Of a stretch of 49,582 nt of DNA, positions 7,478 to 16,536 are shown piece by piece. The notes under the pieces were generated by a model. It saw only the letters and a program-made list of their open reading frames with translations. It was not told the DNA's origin and ran no database searches. Within the stretch, counting starts at the first letter, position 1; the number at the start of each line of letters is the position of its first letter. Origin of the DNA: Actinomycetota bacterium. GTDB taxonomy: Bacteria; Actinomycetota; Acidimicrobiia; Acidimicrobiales; JAJPHD01. The position numbers and the translations under genes were made by a program. The stretch lies in the NCBI GenBank assembly GCA_021325455.1, contig JAJPHD010000028.1, positions 1-49,582 on the forward strand, in the 5' to 3' direction.

Positions 7478-8722
7478 GTGGCAGCGAGCCAGACCTTTGC
7501 AATAGTGGGCGCCGGCCTGGCCGGAGCCAAGGCAGCCGAGGCCCTGAGGCGGGAGGGCTTCGAGGGGCGCGTCGTGCTGATCGGAGAGGAGGCGGCCCGG
7601 CCCTATGAGAGGCCCCCCCTGTCCAAGGCCTACCTGAGGGGTGAGGCCGGCTTCGACCGGGTCGCCGTGCACAAGGAGCGCTTCTACTCCGATCACGACA
7701 TCGAGCTGCTCACCTCCTCGCCGGTCCGCTCGCTGGACCTGAGGGAGCGCCGCCTGGAGCTGGAGGGGGCCAGCTCGGTGCGCTACGACCGGCTGCTGCT
7801 GGCCACGGGTGCCTCTCCCCGACGCCTGGCCCTGGAGGGTGCCGGCCTGGCAGGGGTCCATTACCTGAGGGACATCGGCCAGGCCGACGCCCTTGGCCGG
7901 GCCATCCGCTCAGCCGGTCGGGTGGCCGTGATCGGGGCGGGATGGATCGGGTGCGAGGTGGCCGCCTCGGCCCGGGAGATGGGCGCAGAGGTCACCCTCA
8001 TAGAGATGGCCTCGGTCCCCCTGGAGAGCGTCCTCGGCCCCGAGGTGGGGGCCGTCTACCGCGACCTCCATGCCGATCAGGGCGTGGACCTCCGCATGGG
8101 TGCCACCGTGAAGGCCCTCCGGGGAGGGGCGGCCGTGGAGGCGGTCGAGTTGGGCGGCGGTGAGGTGGTCCCCGCCGACGTGGTGGTGGTCGGGGTGGGC
8201 GTGGCTCCGCGGACGGAGCTGCTGGCAGGTGAAGGGGCGGCCGGCCTGGCGGTGGAGGACGGGGTGGTGGTCGACCAGGGCCTGGCCACCACCGTCCCCG
8301 GCGTCTACGCCGCCGGCGATGTGGCCAGCGCCTTGCACCCCCTCTACCGGTCCCGGATAAGGCTGGAGCACTGGTCGGCGGCCCTCAACCAGGGCCGGGA
8401 CGTGGCCCGGGCCATGCTGGGCCAGCACCTCTCCTACGAGCGGATCCCCTACTTCTACTCCGACCAGTACGACCTCTCCATGGAGTACACCGGCTGGGCC
8501 CCCCGGTGGGCCAGGGTGGTGTTCCGGGGGGACGTGGCCGGGCGGCAGTTCGTGGCCTTCTGGCTCGACGATGCCGACCGGGTGCTGGCCGGCATGAACG
8601 TGAACGTCTGGGAAGTGACCGAGGCCATCGAGGCCATGATCCGATCGGGTCGGCCTGTCGACGTGGAGCGGCTCACCGACCCCGACACCGATCTCGCCAC
8701 CCTGGCCGGGAGCTCTGCTTAG
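7478..8722 (+). CDS. FAD-dependent ferredoxin reductase-like oxidoreductase
   Basis: 414 aa. FAD dinucleotide fold at the N-terminus (IVGAGLAGAKAAEALR), RPYERPPLSKAYL, an NAD-binding fold at about 150 (VIGAGWIGCEVAASARE) and the second FAD motif VYAAGDVA at about 275. The C-terminal reductase dimerisation domain (EHWSAALNQGRDVARAM ... FYSDQYDLSMEY) places it with ferredoxin/rubredoxin reductases of Rieske dioxygenase and P450 systems. Such enzymes pass electrons from NAD(P)H to a ferredoxin. No ferredoxin, dioxygenase or P450 gene is adjacent, so the partner is unknown. GGAGG at 7467-7471 lies 6 nt before the GTG. Confidence 0.9.
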   Translation: MAASQTFAIVGAGLAGAKAAEALRREGFEGRVVLIGEEAARPYERPPLSKAYLRGEAGFDRVAVHKERFYSDHDIELLTSSPVRSLDLRERRLELEGASSVRYDRLLLATGASPRRLALEGAGLAGVHYLRDIGQADALGRAIRSAGRVAVIGAGWIGCEVAASAREMGAEVTLIEMASVPLESVLGPEVGAVYRDLHADQGVDLRMGATVKALRGGAAVEAVELGGGEVVPADVVVVGVGVAPRTELLAGEGAAGLAVEDGVVVDQGLATTVPGVYAAGDVASALHPLYRSRIRLEHWSAALNQGRDVARAMLGQHLSYERIPYFYSDQYDLSMEYTGWAPRWARVVFRGDVAGRQFVAFWLDDADRVLAGMNVNVWEVTEAIEAMIRSGRPVDVERLTDPDTDLATLAGSSA

Positions 8723-8841
8723 CCAGCCGGGGCGGCACGGACAGCTTCGGGTCAGGGGGCCCCGGTCCCCCACGAAACCCCCAGACGGGCGGCTCCCGGG
8801 CAGGCTGGCTTCCCTCCCCGGCCGGGGGCGACACTGGGTGG

Positions 8842-9135
8842 ATGATCGCTGCGTTCTCCATCACGCCGCTCGGGTCGGGGGACTCGGTTGCCGGCCCGGT
8901 GGCCGAGGCGGTCCGCCTGGTCCGGGCCAGCGGGTTGCCCAACGAGACCAACGCCATGTTCACCAACGTCGAAGGCGACTGGGACGAGGTCATGGAGCTG
9001 ATCAAGGCCTGCGTGGACAAGGTGTCCGAGGAGGCCAGGCGGGTCAGCGTGGTCATCAAGATCGACCACCGCCCGGGGGTCTCGGGCGCCCTGCGCCAGA
9101 AGGTGGCCGCCGTCGAGAGCAGGCTGGGCGGCTGA
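8842..9135 (+). CDS. Thiamine-binding (MTH1187/YkoF-like) family protein
   Basis: 97 aa, starting MIAAFSITPLGSGDSV and containing SGLPNETNAMFTNVEGDWDEV and IKIDHRPGVSGAL. This is the pattern of the small MTH1187/YqgV family, a ferredoxin-like fold of about 100 residues; members bind thiamine or related compounds. The ATG at 8842 gives the family's usual length. The longer open frame upstream is not supported. No thiamine biosynthesis or transport gene is nearby, and it is separated from the upstream reductase by about 120 bp. Confidence 0.8.
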   Translation: MIAAFSITPLGSGDSVAGPVAEAVRLVRASGLPNETNAMFTNVEGDWDEVMELIKACVDKVSEEARRVSVVIKIDHRPGVSGALRQKVAAVESRLGG

Positions 9136-9185
9136 GCGGCGGGACTCTGGCCCCCCACCAGCAGGGCCGGTCCCGCCCGCCGGCG

Positions 9186-9965
9186 CTACCGGTCCTCGAA
9201 GTCGGGCTGGCGCTTCTCGATGAAGGCTTGGACCCCCTCCCTGAAGTCGTGGGTCGTGCGCAGGAGACCGTAGGCCAGGCCCTCCAGCTCGAGACCCAGG
9301 GGGAGGGGGCCGTCATAGGCGTGATTGAGGACCCGCTTGGCCAGGGTGAGGGCCAGCCCGGCCTTCCCGGCCAGCTCCTCCACGACCCCGGCCACGGCAG
9401 CGTCGAGGTCGTCGGCGGGCACGACCTGGTTGACCAGGCCCCAGGCCAGGGCCTCCTCGGCCTCGATGCGCCGGCCCCGGAGGATGGCGTCCTTGGCCCG
9501 GCCCAGGCCGACCAGCCGGGCCAGGCGCTGGGTCCCGCCGCTGCCGGGGATCATTCCCAGGTTGATCTCGGGGAAGCCGAGCTCCACGTCTTCGCTGGCG
9601 ATCCTCAGGTCACAGGCCAGGGCCAGCTCGAGCCCCACCCCGAGGACGAAGCCGTGGAGCCGGGCCACGACCGGCTTCGGGCAGCGCTCGGGGGCGGCCA
9701 CGTTCTCCGCCAGGCGGGACAGAGCTTCGGGCTCCCGCTCGAGGAAGCCGGCCACGTCGCCCCCAGCGGTAAAGGCCCGTCCCGGGGCGCCGGCCAGCAC
9801 CACCACCCGCACCGACGGGTCCCGGCCCAGCTCCTCGAAGGCGCGGGCGAGCTGGTCCCGGGCCGGCATGGAGACCCGGTTCAGCTTCTCAGGTCGGTCG
9901 AGGGTGATGGTCGCCACCCGGCGGTCGGGGTCACGCTCCACCCGGAAGCCGTCGTGCTCGGTCAT
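9186..9965 (-). CDS. Enoyl-CoA hydratase/isomerase (crotonase family)
   Basis: 259 aa. Crotonase fold with VATITLDRPEKLNRVS, the oxyanion region AGAPGRAFTAGGDVAGF and HGFVLGVGLELALACDLRIAS; the two catalytic-type glutamates fall near FPEINLGMIPGSGGTQRL. It should hydrate or isomerise an enoyl-CoA. The ATG at 9965 lies 35 bp inside the end of the upstream acyl-CoA synthetase gene, so the two are translationally linked. It is the last gene of the molybdenum-hydroxylase operon, which suggests the CoA thioester made by the synthetase is processed here. Confidence 0.9.
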   Translation of the reverse strand: MTEHDGFRVERDPDRRVATITLDRPEKLNRVSMPARDQLARAFEELGRDPSVRVVVLAGAPGRAFTAGGDVAGFLEREPEALSRLAENVAAPERCPKPVVARLHGFVLGVGLELALACDLRIASEDVELGFPEINLGMIPGSGGTQRLARLVGLGRAKDAILRGRRIEAEEALAWGLVNQVVPADDLDAAVAGVVEELAGKAGLALTLAKRVLNHAYDGPLPLGLELEGLAYGLLRTTHDFREGVQAFIEKRQPDFEDR

Positions 9966-11499
9966 GGTCCCCTCTCTTACCCGGGCCGGCCGGCTCCGCT
10001 GACACCAGCTCCCGGAGCCGGGCGCGGAGCAGCTTGCCGGACGCGTTCTTGGGAAGCTGGCGAAGGAAGTGGTACTCCCGCGGCCGCTTGAACGGGGCCA
10101 GCGCCGGCGAGGCCAGGCAATGGGCCTCGAGGCCGTCGGCGTCCACACCGCGGCCCACCACGAAGGCCACCACCTTCTCCCCCAGCCGGTCATCGGGCAG
10201 GCCGACCACGGCCACGTCCTCCACTCCCGGGTAGGTGGCCAGCACCTCCTCGATCTCCAGGGGGAAGACGTTCTCGCCTCCGGTGATGATCATGTCGTCC
10301 ACCCGGCCCAGGACCCACAGGTCCCCGTCCTCGTCCAGCCGGCCCAGGTCCCCGGTCAGGTACCAGCCGTCCCTCAAGGCCCGGGCGTCGGCGTCGGGAC
10401 GGTGCCAGTAGGAGGTGAAGGCTTCCGGGCTCGACAGGTGGCAGGCCACCTGTCCCACCTCCCCGGGGGGCACCGGAAGAGAGGGGTCCGCCCCCGGCTC
10501 TGGGGCCACCAGGCGCAGGCGCTCGTGGATTCCGGGCCGTCCTGCGCAGCCCGGCTTGGCCACCTGGTCTGGCCCGATGCTGAACGTGTAGATCTCGGTG
10601 GACCCGTAGTGGTTGACGAACACCTCGGGGTCGAAGGCGCTCCGGCACGCCTCCACCAGGGCGGCGGTCATGGGGGCCCCGGCGTAGGCCAGCCTGGGGA
10701 CCCGGGGACAGCCCCCGGGGCGCTGGCGGGCCGCCGCCAAGAGATCGTAGAACAGCGTGGGGGCCAGGTACAGGGCGCTGATCCGCTCGTCCGCCACCGC
10801 CTCCAGGGCCTCGGACCCCCGGAAGGCCGCCTGCACCACCAGGCAGCCGTCCACCGCCACCATGGCGAGGAGCGAGCGCATCCCCATGGTGTGGTAGAGG
10901 GGCATGACCCCCAGGGTCCGTTCCCCGGGCACGTACCGGCACTGGATCACGTGGGCCAGGGCGGATGCCCACTCGGCTCGGTGCGAGCGGGGGACGCCCT
11001 TGGGCCGACCGGTCGTCCCCGACGTGTAGAGCATGATCGCCGGCTCCCCCTCGTCCACCGGCGCCGGCCCGGGTGCCGGCTCGGCACTGGTCAACTGCTC
11101 GAAAGGGGTTCCCGGGCAGCCGGGACCGATGGCCACGAGCCCGCAGCCGGCGGGGACCAGGGTGGCCACCCCGGCGCTCACCTCCTCCACCGCCAGCACC
11201 GAGGCGCCGGCATCCTCCACGCAGTAGGCCACGTCGGCCGGGGTCAGGCGCCAGTTCAGGGGGACAAACCAGGCCCCGAGCCACTGGCTGGCCCAGTAGA
11301 GCAGGACGGTCTCGACCCGGTTGCGCAGGGCGGTGGCCACGCGGTCGCCCGGGCCCACGCCCAGGCCGGCCAGACCCCCGGCCACCCGGCGGGCCCGCTC
11401 CAGGAGGCCGGCGTAGTCGAGGCGCAGGTCCCCCTCCACCAGGGCGGCTGCCTCCGGGCGGCGCTCGGACGCCTCCAGCAGCCTGGACCCGAGGCTCAT
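9931..11499 (-). CDS. Acyl-CoA synthetase (AMP-forming, ANL superfamily)
   Basis: 522 aa. The P-loop-like motif MLYTSGTTGRPKGVPRSHRA, NHYGSTEIYTFS, YLTGDLGRLDEDGDLWVLGR and the C-terminal Lys motif PKNASGKLLRARL are all present, so both domains and the catalytic lysine are intact. It activates a carboxylic acid through an acyl-adenylate and transfers it to CoA. The substrate cannot be read from the sequence. Its ATG overlaps the TGA of the preceding oxidoreductase gene (ATGA), and its own end overlaps the enoyl-CoA hydratase start. This tight coupling suggests it activates the substrate or product of the molybdenum enzyme. Confidence 0.92.
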   Translation of the reverse strand: MSLGSRLLEASERRPEAAALVEGDLRLDYAGLLERARRVAGGLAGLGVGPGDRVATALRNRVETVLLYWASQWLGAWFVPLNWRLTPADVAYCVEDAGASVLAVEEVSAGVATLVPAGCGLVAIGPGCPGTPFEQLTSAEPAPGPAPVDEGEPAIMLYTSGTTGRPKGVPRSHRAEWASALAHVIQCRYVPGERTLGVMPLYHTMGMRSLLAMVAVDGCLVVQAAFRGSEALEAVADERISALYLAPTLFYDLLAAARQRPGGCPRVPRLAYAGAPMTAALVEACRSAFDPEVFVNHYGSTEIYTFSIGPDQVAKPGCAGRPGIHERLRLVAPEPGADPSLPVPPGEVGQVACHLSSPEAFTSYWHRPDADARALRDGWYLTGDLGRLDEDGDLWVLGRVDDMIITGGENVFPLEIEEVLATYPGVEDVAVVGLPDDRLGEKVVAFVVGRGVDADGLEAHCLASPALAPFKRPREYHFLRQLPKNASGKLLRARLRELVSAEPAGPGKRGDHDRARRLPGGA

Positions 11500-12974
11500 G
11501 GCCCCTGCCCTCCCGGGCGCCCGGCAGAGGCGGTCCCGAGGGCCTCGACCAGGGCGTCCACGATGGCGTGGTAGCCGGTGCACCGGCACAGGTGGCCGGC
11601 GAGCAGGCTCCGGATCTCCCGCTCATCGGGCGGGGGGCCGCCGGCTGAGGCCAGCTCGGCCGCCGACATGAGGATCCCGGGGGTGCAGAACCCGCACTGG
11701 AGCCCGTGGTGGCGGTGCAGTGCCTCCTGCAGGGGATGGAGCCGCCCGTCCGGCTCGGCCAGCCCCTCCACCGTGTCCACCCGGGCCCCGTCGACTTGGA
11801 CGGCCAGCATCAGGCAGGAGCGGACCGCCGCCCCGTTCAGGCGGACTGTGCAGGCCCCGCACACCCCGTGCTCGCAGCCGACGTGGGTGCCCCGCAGGCC
11901 CAGGTCATGGCGCAGGAAGTCCGACAGGAGGCGGCGGGGTTCGGCGGCGGCCACCCGGCGGCGCCCGTTGACCTCTACCACGACCCGGCGGGGGGCGGAG
12001 CCCACCTCCCCGGGCGCGGGGCTCTTGGCGGAACCAGGCGCCGTTTGGCCCGAAGCGACGGGGCACGGCGCCGATCGGCGGACCGGCGGCGGCTGGCGGC
12101 CGACCGTCCCGAGGGCCCTCTCCCCGGCTCGCCGGAGGGCCCGGGCCACCAGGACCCCAACCACGTGCCGCTGGTAGGCCGGCGGGGCCTGGAGGGAACC
12201 GACCGGGTCCACCGACTCCCGGGCGGCCCGGACGGCGGCCCCCACCGCCTCGTCGTCCAGCTTCCGGCCGGCGAGCAGATGGCCCACCCCTGGGAGCAGG
12301 AGGGGGCGGTCGGCCACCGCCCCTACGGCCACTCGGGCCCCATCCACCTGGCCGCCCTCCCCGAGGCGGACCACGGCGCAGGCCGAGGCCAGGGCGAAGT
12401 CCCCGCTGCGCATGGCCAGCTCAGCGAACCCCGCCCCCACCCCGGGCCCGTCAGTGGCCGGGAACCGGCAGGCGGTGACCATCTCGCCGGGCTCGAGAGA
12501 CGTCGTGAGGAAGCCGGTGAACAGGTCCCTGGCCCGGACCAGCCGGCGGCCGCCCGGCCCGGCCACTTCCACCTCCCCGTCCAGGGCCAGGAGGACCAGG
12601 GGCAGCTCCCCGGCTGGATCGGCGTGGGCGACCGAGCCGCCGACCGTGCCCCGGTTGCGGGTGACGGTGTGGCCTACGTGGGCCAGGCACTCGGGGAGGA
12701 CCGGGCAGCGCCGGGCGGCCACGGACGAGCGCTCGAGGGCCCGCTGGCGGGCCATGGCCCCCACGACCAGCACTTCGTCCTCCTCCTCGATCCCGTCCAG
12801 CCCGGGGAGGCGGTTGAGGTCCACCACGGTCCCCGGGGCGGCCAGGCGCAGGTTGAGCATGGGCACCAGGCTCTGGCCGCCGGCCAGGGCCCGGGGGTCG
12901 TCACCGGTCCCGAGGGCTGCCACCGCCTCGTCCACCGAGGCCGGCACTACATAGCGAAATGGCGCCGGCTTCAC
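11496..12974 (-). CDS. Molybdenum hydroxylase, fused FAD-binding and 2Fe-2S subunits
   Basis: 492 aa. Residues 1-285 are a CO-dehydrogenase-type medium subunit: FRYVVPASVDEAV, AGGQSLVPMLNLRL and TVTRNRGTVGGSVAHADPA bind FAD. After a Pro/Ala-rich linker (about 290-330) comes a small subunit: plant-type ferredoxin cysteines in GCEHGVCGACTVRLNG and the second cluster in GLQCGFCTPGILMS plus GHLCRCTGYHAIV. These are normally two separate genes, so this is a fusion. Its GTG start overlaps the TGA of the large-subunit gene (GTGA, 12971-12974). The chain should pass electrons from the molybdopterin site through two 2Fe-2S clusters to FAD. Confidence 0.92.
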   Translation of the reverse strand: MKPAPFRYVVPASVDEAVAALGTGDDPRALAGGQSLVPMLNLRLAAPGTVVDLNRLPGLDGIEEEDEVLVVGAMARQRALERSSVAARRCPVLPECLAHVGHTVTRNRGTVGGSVAHADPAGELPLVLLALDGEVEVAGPGGRRLVRARDLFTGFLTTSLEPGEMVTACRFPATDGPGVGAGFAELAMRSGDFALASACAVVRLGEGGQVDGARVAVGAVADRPLLLPGVGHLLAGRKLDDEAVGAAVRAARESVDPVGSLQAPPAYQRHVVGVLVARALRRAGERALGTVGRQPPPVRRSAPCPVASGQTAPGSAKSPAPGEVGSAPRRVVVEVNGRRRVAAAEPRRLLSDFLRHDLGLRGTHVGCEHGVCGACTVRLNGAAVRSCLMLAVQVDGARVDTVEGLAEPDGRLHPLQEALHRHHGLQCGFCTPGILMSAAELASAGGPPPDEREIRSLLAGHLCRCTGYHAIVDALVEALGTASAGRPGGQGP

Positions 12975-15400
12975 CGCACCACGGCCGCCCACACACGGGC
13001 CGGCGTCATCGGCAGCTCCACGTCCTCCACCCCGAGGGCGTCGGCCACGGCGTTGGCCAGGGCGGCGGGGGCGCTCATGGCGTTGCCCTCCCCGAGGCCC
13101 TTGGCCCCGAGAGGGGTCAGGGGAGAGGGGGACTCCCGGTAGGAGGTGACGGGTCGGGGGACCTCGGTGGCCCCCACCACGGCATAGTCCAGCAGGGTGG
13201 CTGTCATCAGCTGGCCCTCGCCGTCGTACACGTGGGCTTCGGAGAGGGCCGCACCGAGGCCGTGGGCCAGCCCCCCGTGGACCTGGCCCTCGGCCAGCAG
13301 CGGATTCAGGATCCGGCCGGCGTCGTGCACGGTGACGTAGCGCAGCACCACGACCTCGCCGGTGTCGGGGTCGACCTCGACGACGGCAACGTCGCAGAGG
13401 AACCCATAGGTCGCCGAGGCGTTGACCCGGTCGTCGGGACCAGGGGGCTCCAGGGTGGGCGCCTGGACGTAGGTGGTGATGGCCAGGCCGGCATCCACGC
13501 CCGGGGGCAAGCCGGCCGGGTCCCAGTGGGCCGTGCCGGCCAGCCGGCGCAGCGAGACGGACCGTCCGGGGTCGCCGGTGACCCGGGCCTGCCCCCCGGC
13601 CAGCTCCACCTGCCCGGCCTCGACACCGAGGACCTTCCCGGCCACCGCCCGGACTTGCTCGGCCAGCCGGGTGGCCGCCACGTGCACGACCCCCGCCCCC
13701 ATGGCGGCGAACCGGCTCGAGTAGTTGCCAGAGCTCACCGTCCAGGGGTTGGCCGCCGTGTCGGCCGCCGTGCGCACGTCGACCAGGCCGGGGTCCACCC
13801 CGAGGGCGTCGGCGACCACCTGGGCGGCCACGGTGGCGTGGCCCTGGCCCTGGGGGGTGGTCGTGAACCGGACGGTCACACCGCCGTGGGGCCCGACGAC
13901 GATCGTGACCCCCTCGGCGTTGCCCGACTTGGGGAGCGAGGAGGCCCGCTCTCCTGGCTCCTGAGCCAGCGTGATGTAGCCCATGTTCGACACCGAGGGC
14001 TCGACCACGCAGGCCAGACCCACGCCCAGCAGGCGGTCGCTGCCCCGGGACGGGGTGGCCGCTGATCTACGGGCCCGCACCTCGGCGTAACCGGCCAGGC
14101 GGAGGGCCTCGTCCAGGCAGGCGGCGTAGTCCCCCGAGTCGTAGACGGCCCCCGAGGCCGTCCGGTAGGGCATGGCCGAGGCGGGGACGAGGTTGGCCCG
14201 GGCCACCTCGGCAGGGTCGAGGCCGAGGCGCCCGGCGGCGATGGCCATGACCCGCTCCAGGGGAAGGTACAGCTGGGGGCCGCCGAACCCCCGGTTGAGC
14301 CCGGTCGGGCACCTGTTGGTGACGACCACCCTGGCCCTGGCCTCGACGTCGGACACGTCGTAGGCGCCGGTGAGGCAGCCGTGCATGCGGTAGAGGGTGG
14401 CCGGCTCGGGGGCTCGCACGTAGGCGCCCACGTCGTCCACCATGTCGAGGCGCAGCCCGAGCAGGCGCCCGGCAGCGGAGAAGGCCGCCTGGATGTCGGT
14501 AACCCGCTCGGTGGCCGAGGACGATGCCAGCAGGTGCTCCACCCGGTCCTCGGTCCAGCGCACCGGCACCCCGAAGCGCCGCGAGGCCAGGGCCATGAGG
14601 ACCACGTACACGTAGAGGGCCGCCTTGGTGCCGAACGAGCCGCCGCTGTCCGGCGGGGTGACGATCCGGAGGCGCGGGGCCGGGATGCCGAGGGCGTGGG
14701 CGGCCACGCCGTGCACGGTGAACGGGCCCTGGAAGTTGGCCCAGGCCGTCACCGAGGCGGTCGCCTCCTCCCACAGGCAGACCACGCCGTAGCCCTCGAC
14801 GGGCAGGCAGGTGGAGCGCGGGTGCCGGAAGCGCTTGCTCACCACCAGGTCGGCCCTGGAGAAGGCGGCTTCCGGGTCCCCGTAGCGGAAGCGGCGGTCG
14901 GAGATGACGTTGCTGCCCACGGCCGGGTGGAGGGCTGGTGCCCCGCCCTCCAGGGCCTGGTCCACGCCCGCCACCACGGGGAGGGGCTCGTACTCGACCA
15001 CGACCGCCTCGGCGGCGTCTTCGGCCAGGTAGCGGTCGGTGGCCACCACCACGGCCACCGGCTCGCCGACGTAGCGCACGACGTCGGTGGCCGCCGCCCG
15101 GTAGTCGACCGGGGCCCCCAGCACCGACGGGAAGGGGCGGGACAGCTCGGCCACGTCGGACCCGGTCAGCACCCCGATGACCCCGTCGGCCGCCAGAGCG
15201 GCCGATGGGTCCACCGAGGCGATCCGGGCGTGGGCCACGGTCGAGCGGACGACGGCCGCCTCGGCGATCCCGGGCAGGGGGCTGAGGTCGTCCATGAACC
15301 AGCCCTCCCCCCGGAGGAGGGAGGCGTCCTCGAAGCGGGGCACCGGGCGTCCGACCAGGCCGCCCGTGGCCGGGGCCTCCGGCCTGGTGATGACCGGCAT
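12971..15400 (-). CDS. Xanthine dehydrogenase-family molybdopterin-binding large subunit
   Basis: 809 aa. N-terminal a/b hammerhead (RFEDASLLRGEGWFMDD ... VVRSTVAHARI) and C-terminal molybdopterin domains: PPDSGGSFGTKA, NRGFGGPQL (compare RGFGGPQ of xanthine dehydrogenases), TTTPQGQGHATVAAQVVADALG and the catalytic-Glu region AKGLGEGNAMSAPAALANA. The form I CO dehydrogenase loop AYXCSFR is absent, so CO oxidation is not supported. It is the first gene of a minus-strand operon with the fused FAD/FeS subunit, an acyl-CoA synthetase and an enoyl-CoA hydratase, which favours an aromatic, heterocyclic or CoA-linked substrate. ATG 15400 fits a leaderless promoter 7 nt upstream. Confidence 0.92.
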   Translation of the reverse strand: MPVITRPEAPATGGLVGRPVPRFEDASLLRGEGWFMDDLSPLPGIAEAAVVRSTVAHARIASVDPSAALAADGVIGVLTGSDVAELSRPFPSVLGAPVDYRAAATDVVRYVGEPVAVVVATDRYLAEDAAEAVVVEYEPLPVVAGVDQALEGGAPALHPAVGSNVISDRRFRYGDPEAAFSRADLVVSKRFRHPRSTCLPVEGYGVVCLWEEATASVTAWANFQGPFTVHGVAAHALGIPAPRLRIVTPPDSGGSFGTKAALYVYVVLMALASRRFGVPVRWTEDRVEHLLASSSATERVTDIQAAFSAAGRLLGLRLDMVDDVGAYVRAPEPATLYRMHGCLTGAYDVSDVEARARVVVTNRCPTGLNRGFGGPQLYLPLERVMAIAAGRLGLDPAEVARANLVPASAMPYRTASGAVYDSGDYAACLDEALRLAGYAEVRARRSAATPSRGSDRLLGVGLACVVEPSVSNMGYITLAQEPGERASSLPKSGNAEGVTIVVGPHGGVTVRFTTTPQGQGHATVAAQVVADALGVDPGLVDVRTAADTAANPWTVSSGNYSSRFAAMGAGVVHVAATRLAEQVRAVAGKVLGVEAGQVELAGGQARVTGDPGRSVSLRRLAGTAHWDPAGLPPGVDAGLAITTYVQAPTLEPPGPDDRVNASATYGFLCDVAVVEVDPDTGEVVVLRYVTVHDAGRILNPLLAEGQVHGGLAHGLGAALSEAHVYDGEGQLMTATLLDYAVVGATEVPRPVTSYRESPSPLTPLGAKGLGEGNAMSAPAALANAVADALGVEDVELPMTPARVWAAVVR

Positions 15401-15407
15401 CGGCCCG

Positions 15408-15413
15408 ATCTTA
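15408..15413 (-). promoter_or_regulatory. Leaderless -10 box of the molybdenum hydroxylase operon
   Basis: On the minus strand TAAGAT is followed by 7 nt and the ATG at 15400. A TANNNT box at this distance puts the expected transcription start at about the A of the ATG, and no Shine-Dalgarno is present. The arrangement matches the boxes at aroC, menE, the SDR and the YyaL gene in this window. Confidence 0.55.
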
Positions 15414-15557
15414 GTTTGGAGGCCGGCCGGGGCGGGGGGGTGGGCGGCCCGGGACGGAACGGGAAAGTTGACTAGCGGAGTCGGGAATGGTGGGCTGGGG
15501 GGAGGAGTTCCTATGTCCAGCCCCCGGGCCGTCCGGGGCACCAGAGGAGGTTGCCAT

Positions 15558-16406
15558 ATGCCCGCCAACCCCGAGGCTCTCGTAACCACCGAGTGGGTCG
15601 CCGAGCACCTGGACGACCCGGGGGTCAAGGTGGTGGAGGTGGACGAGGACGCCTCCGCCTACCACGCCAGCCACATACCCGGGGCGGTGGCCTTCGACTG
15701 GCGAGCCGATCTCCAGGACCCCGTACGGCGGACCTATGTCGATGCCGAGGGGTTCGAGAAGCTCATGGACTCGAGAGGCATTACCAACGACACCCACGTG
15801 GTCCTCTACGGTGGCTCGAACAACTGGTTCGCCGCCTACGCCTACTGGTACTTCAAGATCTACGGCCACCAGAAGGTGAGCCTGATGGACGGTGGGCGCA
15901 AGCGCTGGGAGATGCAGCACCGTCCCATGACCAGCGAGCCGACCGAGGTGAAGCCCACGACCGGCTACAAGGCCGGAACCCCCAACGCCGAGATCCGGGC
16001 CCGGAGGGAGCAGATCCTGTCGGAGTACGTCGGGGCCCCCGAGGGGCGGGCCATGGTGGACGTGCGGTCGCCCGAGGAGTACAGGGGGGAGAAGCTGGCC
16101 CCCGAGCACCTTCCCGGCGAGTCCGCCATGGTGCCCGGGCACATCCCCGGGGCGGTGAACATCCCCTGGAGCAAGGCGGTCAACCCCGACACCGGGGCCT
16201 TCCTCCCCGACGAGGAGCTGCGCCGCCTCTACGGCGACCAGGGCATCACCCCGGACAAGGAGGTCGTGGCCTACTGCCGGATCGGCGAGCGCAGCGCCCA
16301 CACCTGGTTCGTCCTGAAGGAGCTGCTCGGGTTCCCCCAGGTGCGCAACTACGACTGCTCCTGGACCGAGTACGGGTCGCTGGTGGATGTGCCGGTCGAG
16401 AGGTAG
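15558..16406 (+). CDS. Two-domain rhodanese sulfurtransferase (SseA-like)
   Basis: 282 aa with tandem rhodanese domains. The N-terminal domain (VVEVDEDASAYHASHIPGA) is the inactive copy. The C-terminal one carries the catalytic Cys240 in AYCRIGERSAHTWF. DWRADLQDP, DGGRKRWE and SWTEYGSLV are typical of thiosulfate sulfurtransferases, which move sulfane sulfur from thiosulfate to cyanide or a thiol acceptor. AGAGGAGG at 15543-15550 supports the ATG at 15558. It lies opposite the molybdenum hydroxylase operon; sulfurtransferases can mature molybdenum cofactors, but that link is only positional. Confidence 0.92.
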   Translation: MPANPEALVTTEWVAEHLDDPGVKVVEVDEDASAYHASHIPGAVAFDWRADLQDPVRRTYVDAEGFEKLMDSRGITNDTHVVLYGGSNNWFAAYAYWYFKIYGHQKVSLMDGGRKRWEMQHRPMTSEPTEVKPTTGYKAGTPNAEIRARREQILSEYVGAPEGRAMVDVRSPEEYRGEKLAPEHLPGESAMVPGHIPGAVNIPWSKAVNPDTGAFLPDEELRRLYGDQGITPDKEVVAYCRIGERSAHTWFVLKELLGFPQVRNYDCSWTEYGSLVDVPVER

Positions 16407-16427
16407 GCGCCCCTAGCCCAGGGCGCC
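16406..16427. terminator. Possible terminator hairpin after the rhodanese gene
   Basis: GGCGCCC (16406-16412) pairs with GGGCGCC (16421-16427) across an 8-nt loop, beginning in the stop codon of the rhodanese gene. There is no T run after it, so it would be a non-canonical terminator or a transcript-end stabiliser. The convergent thioesterase gene ends about 110 bp further on. Confidence 0.4.
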
Positions 16428-16536
16428 CCTGGGACACCCCGGGTCCGGCGTCGGGCCGGTCCCGAGGGAAGGGCGGCGCGCACCTGTCGCCTCGGGGGCG
16501 ACGAGCCCCCGGGGGGACGAGGGAGCCCGTGCCTGC

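Noticed and set aside
12971-15400. Carbon monoxide dehydrogenase (CoxL form I)
   Set aside because: The AYXCSFR active-site loop is absent; the corresponding area reads like xanthine dehydrogenase-type RGFGGPQ.
15468-15496. Promoter and GACT-N5-AGTC operator before the rhodanese gene
   Set aside because: TTGACT is a fair -35, but the -10 at 17 bp is poor and the inverted repeat has only 4-bp arms.
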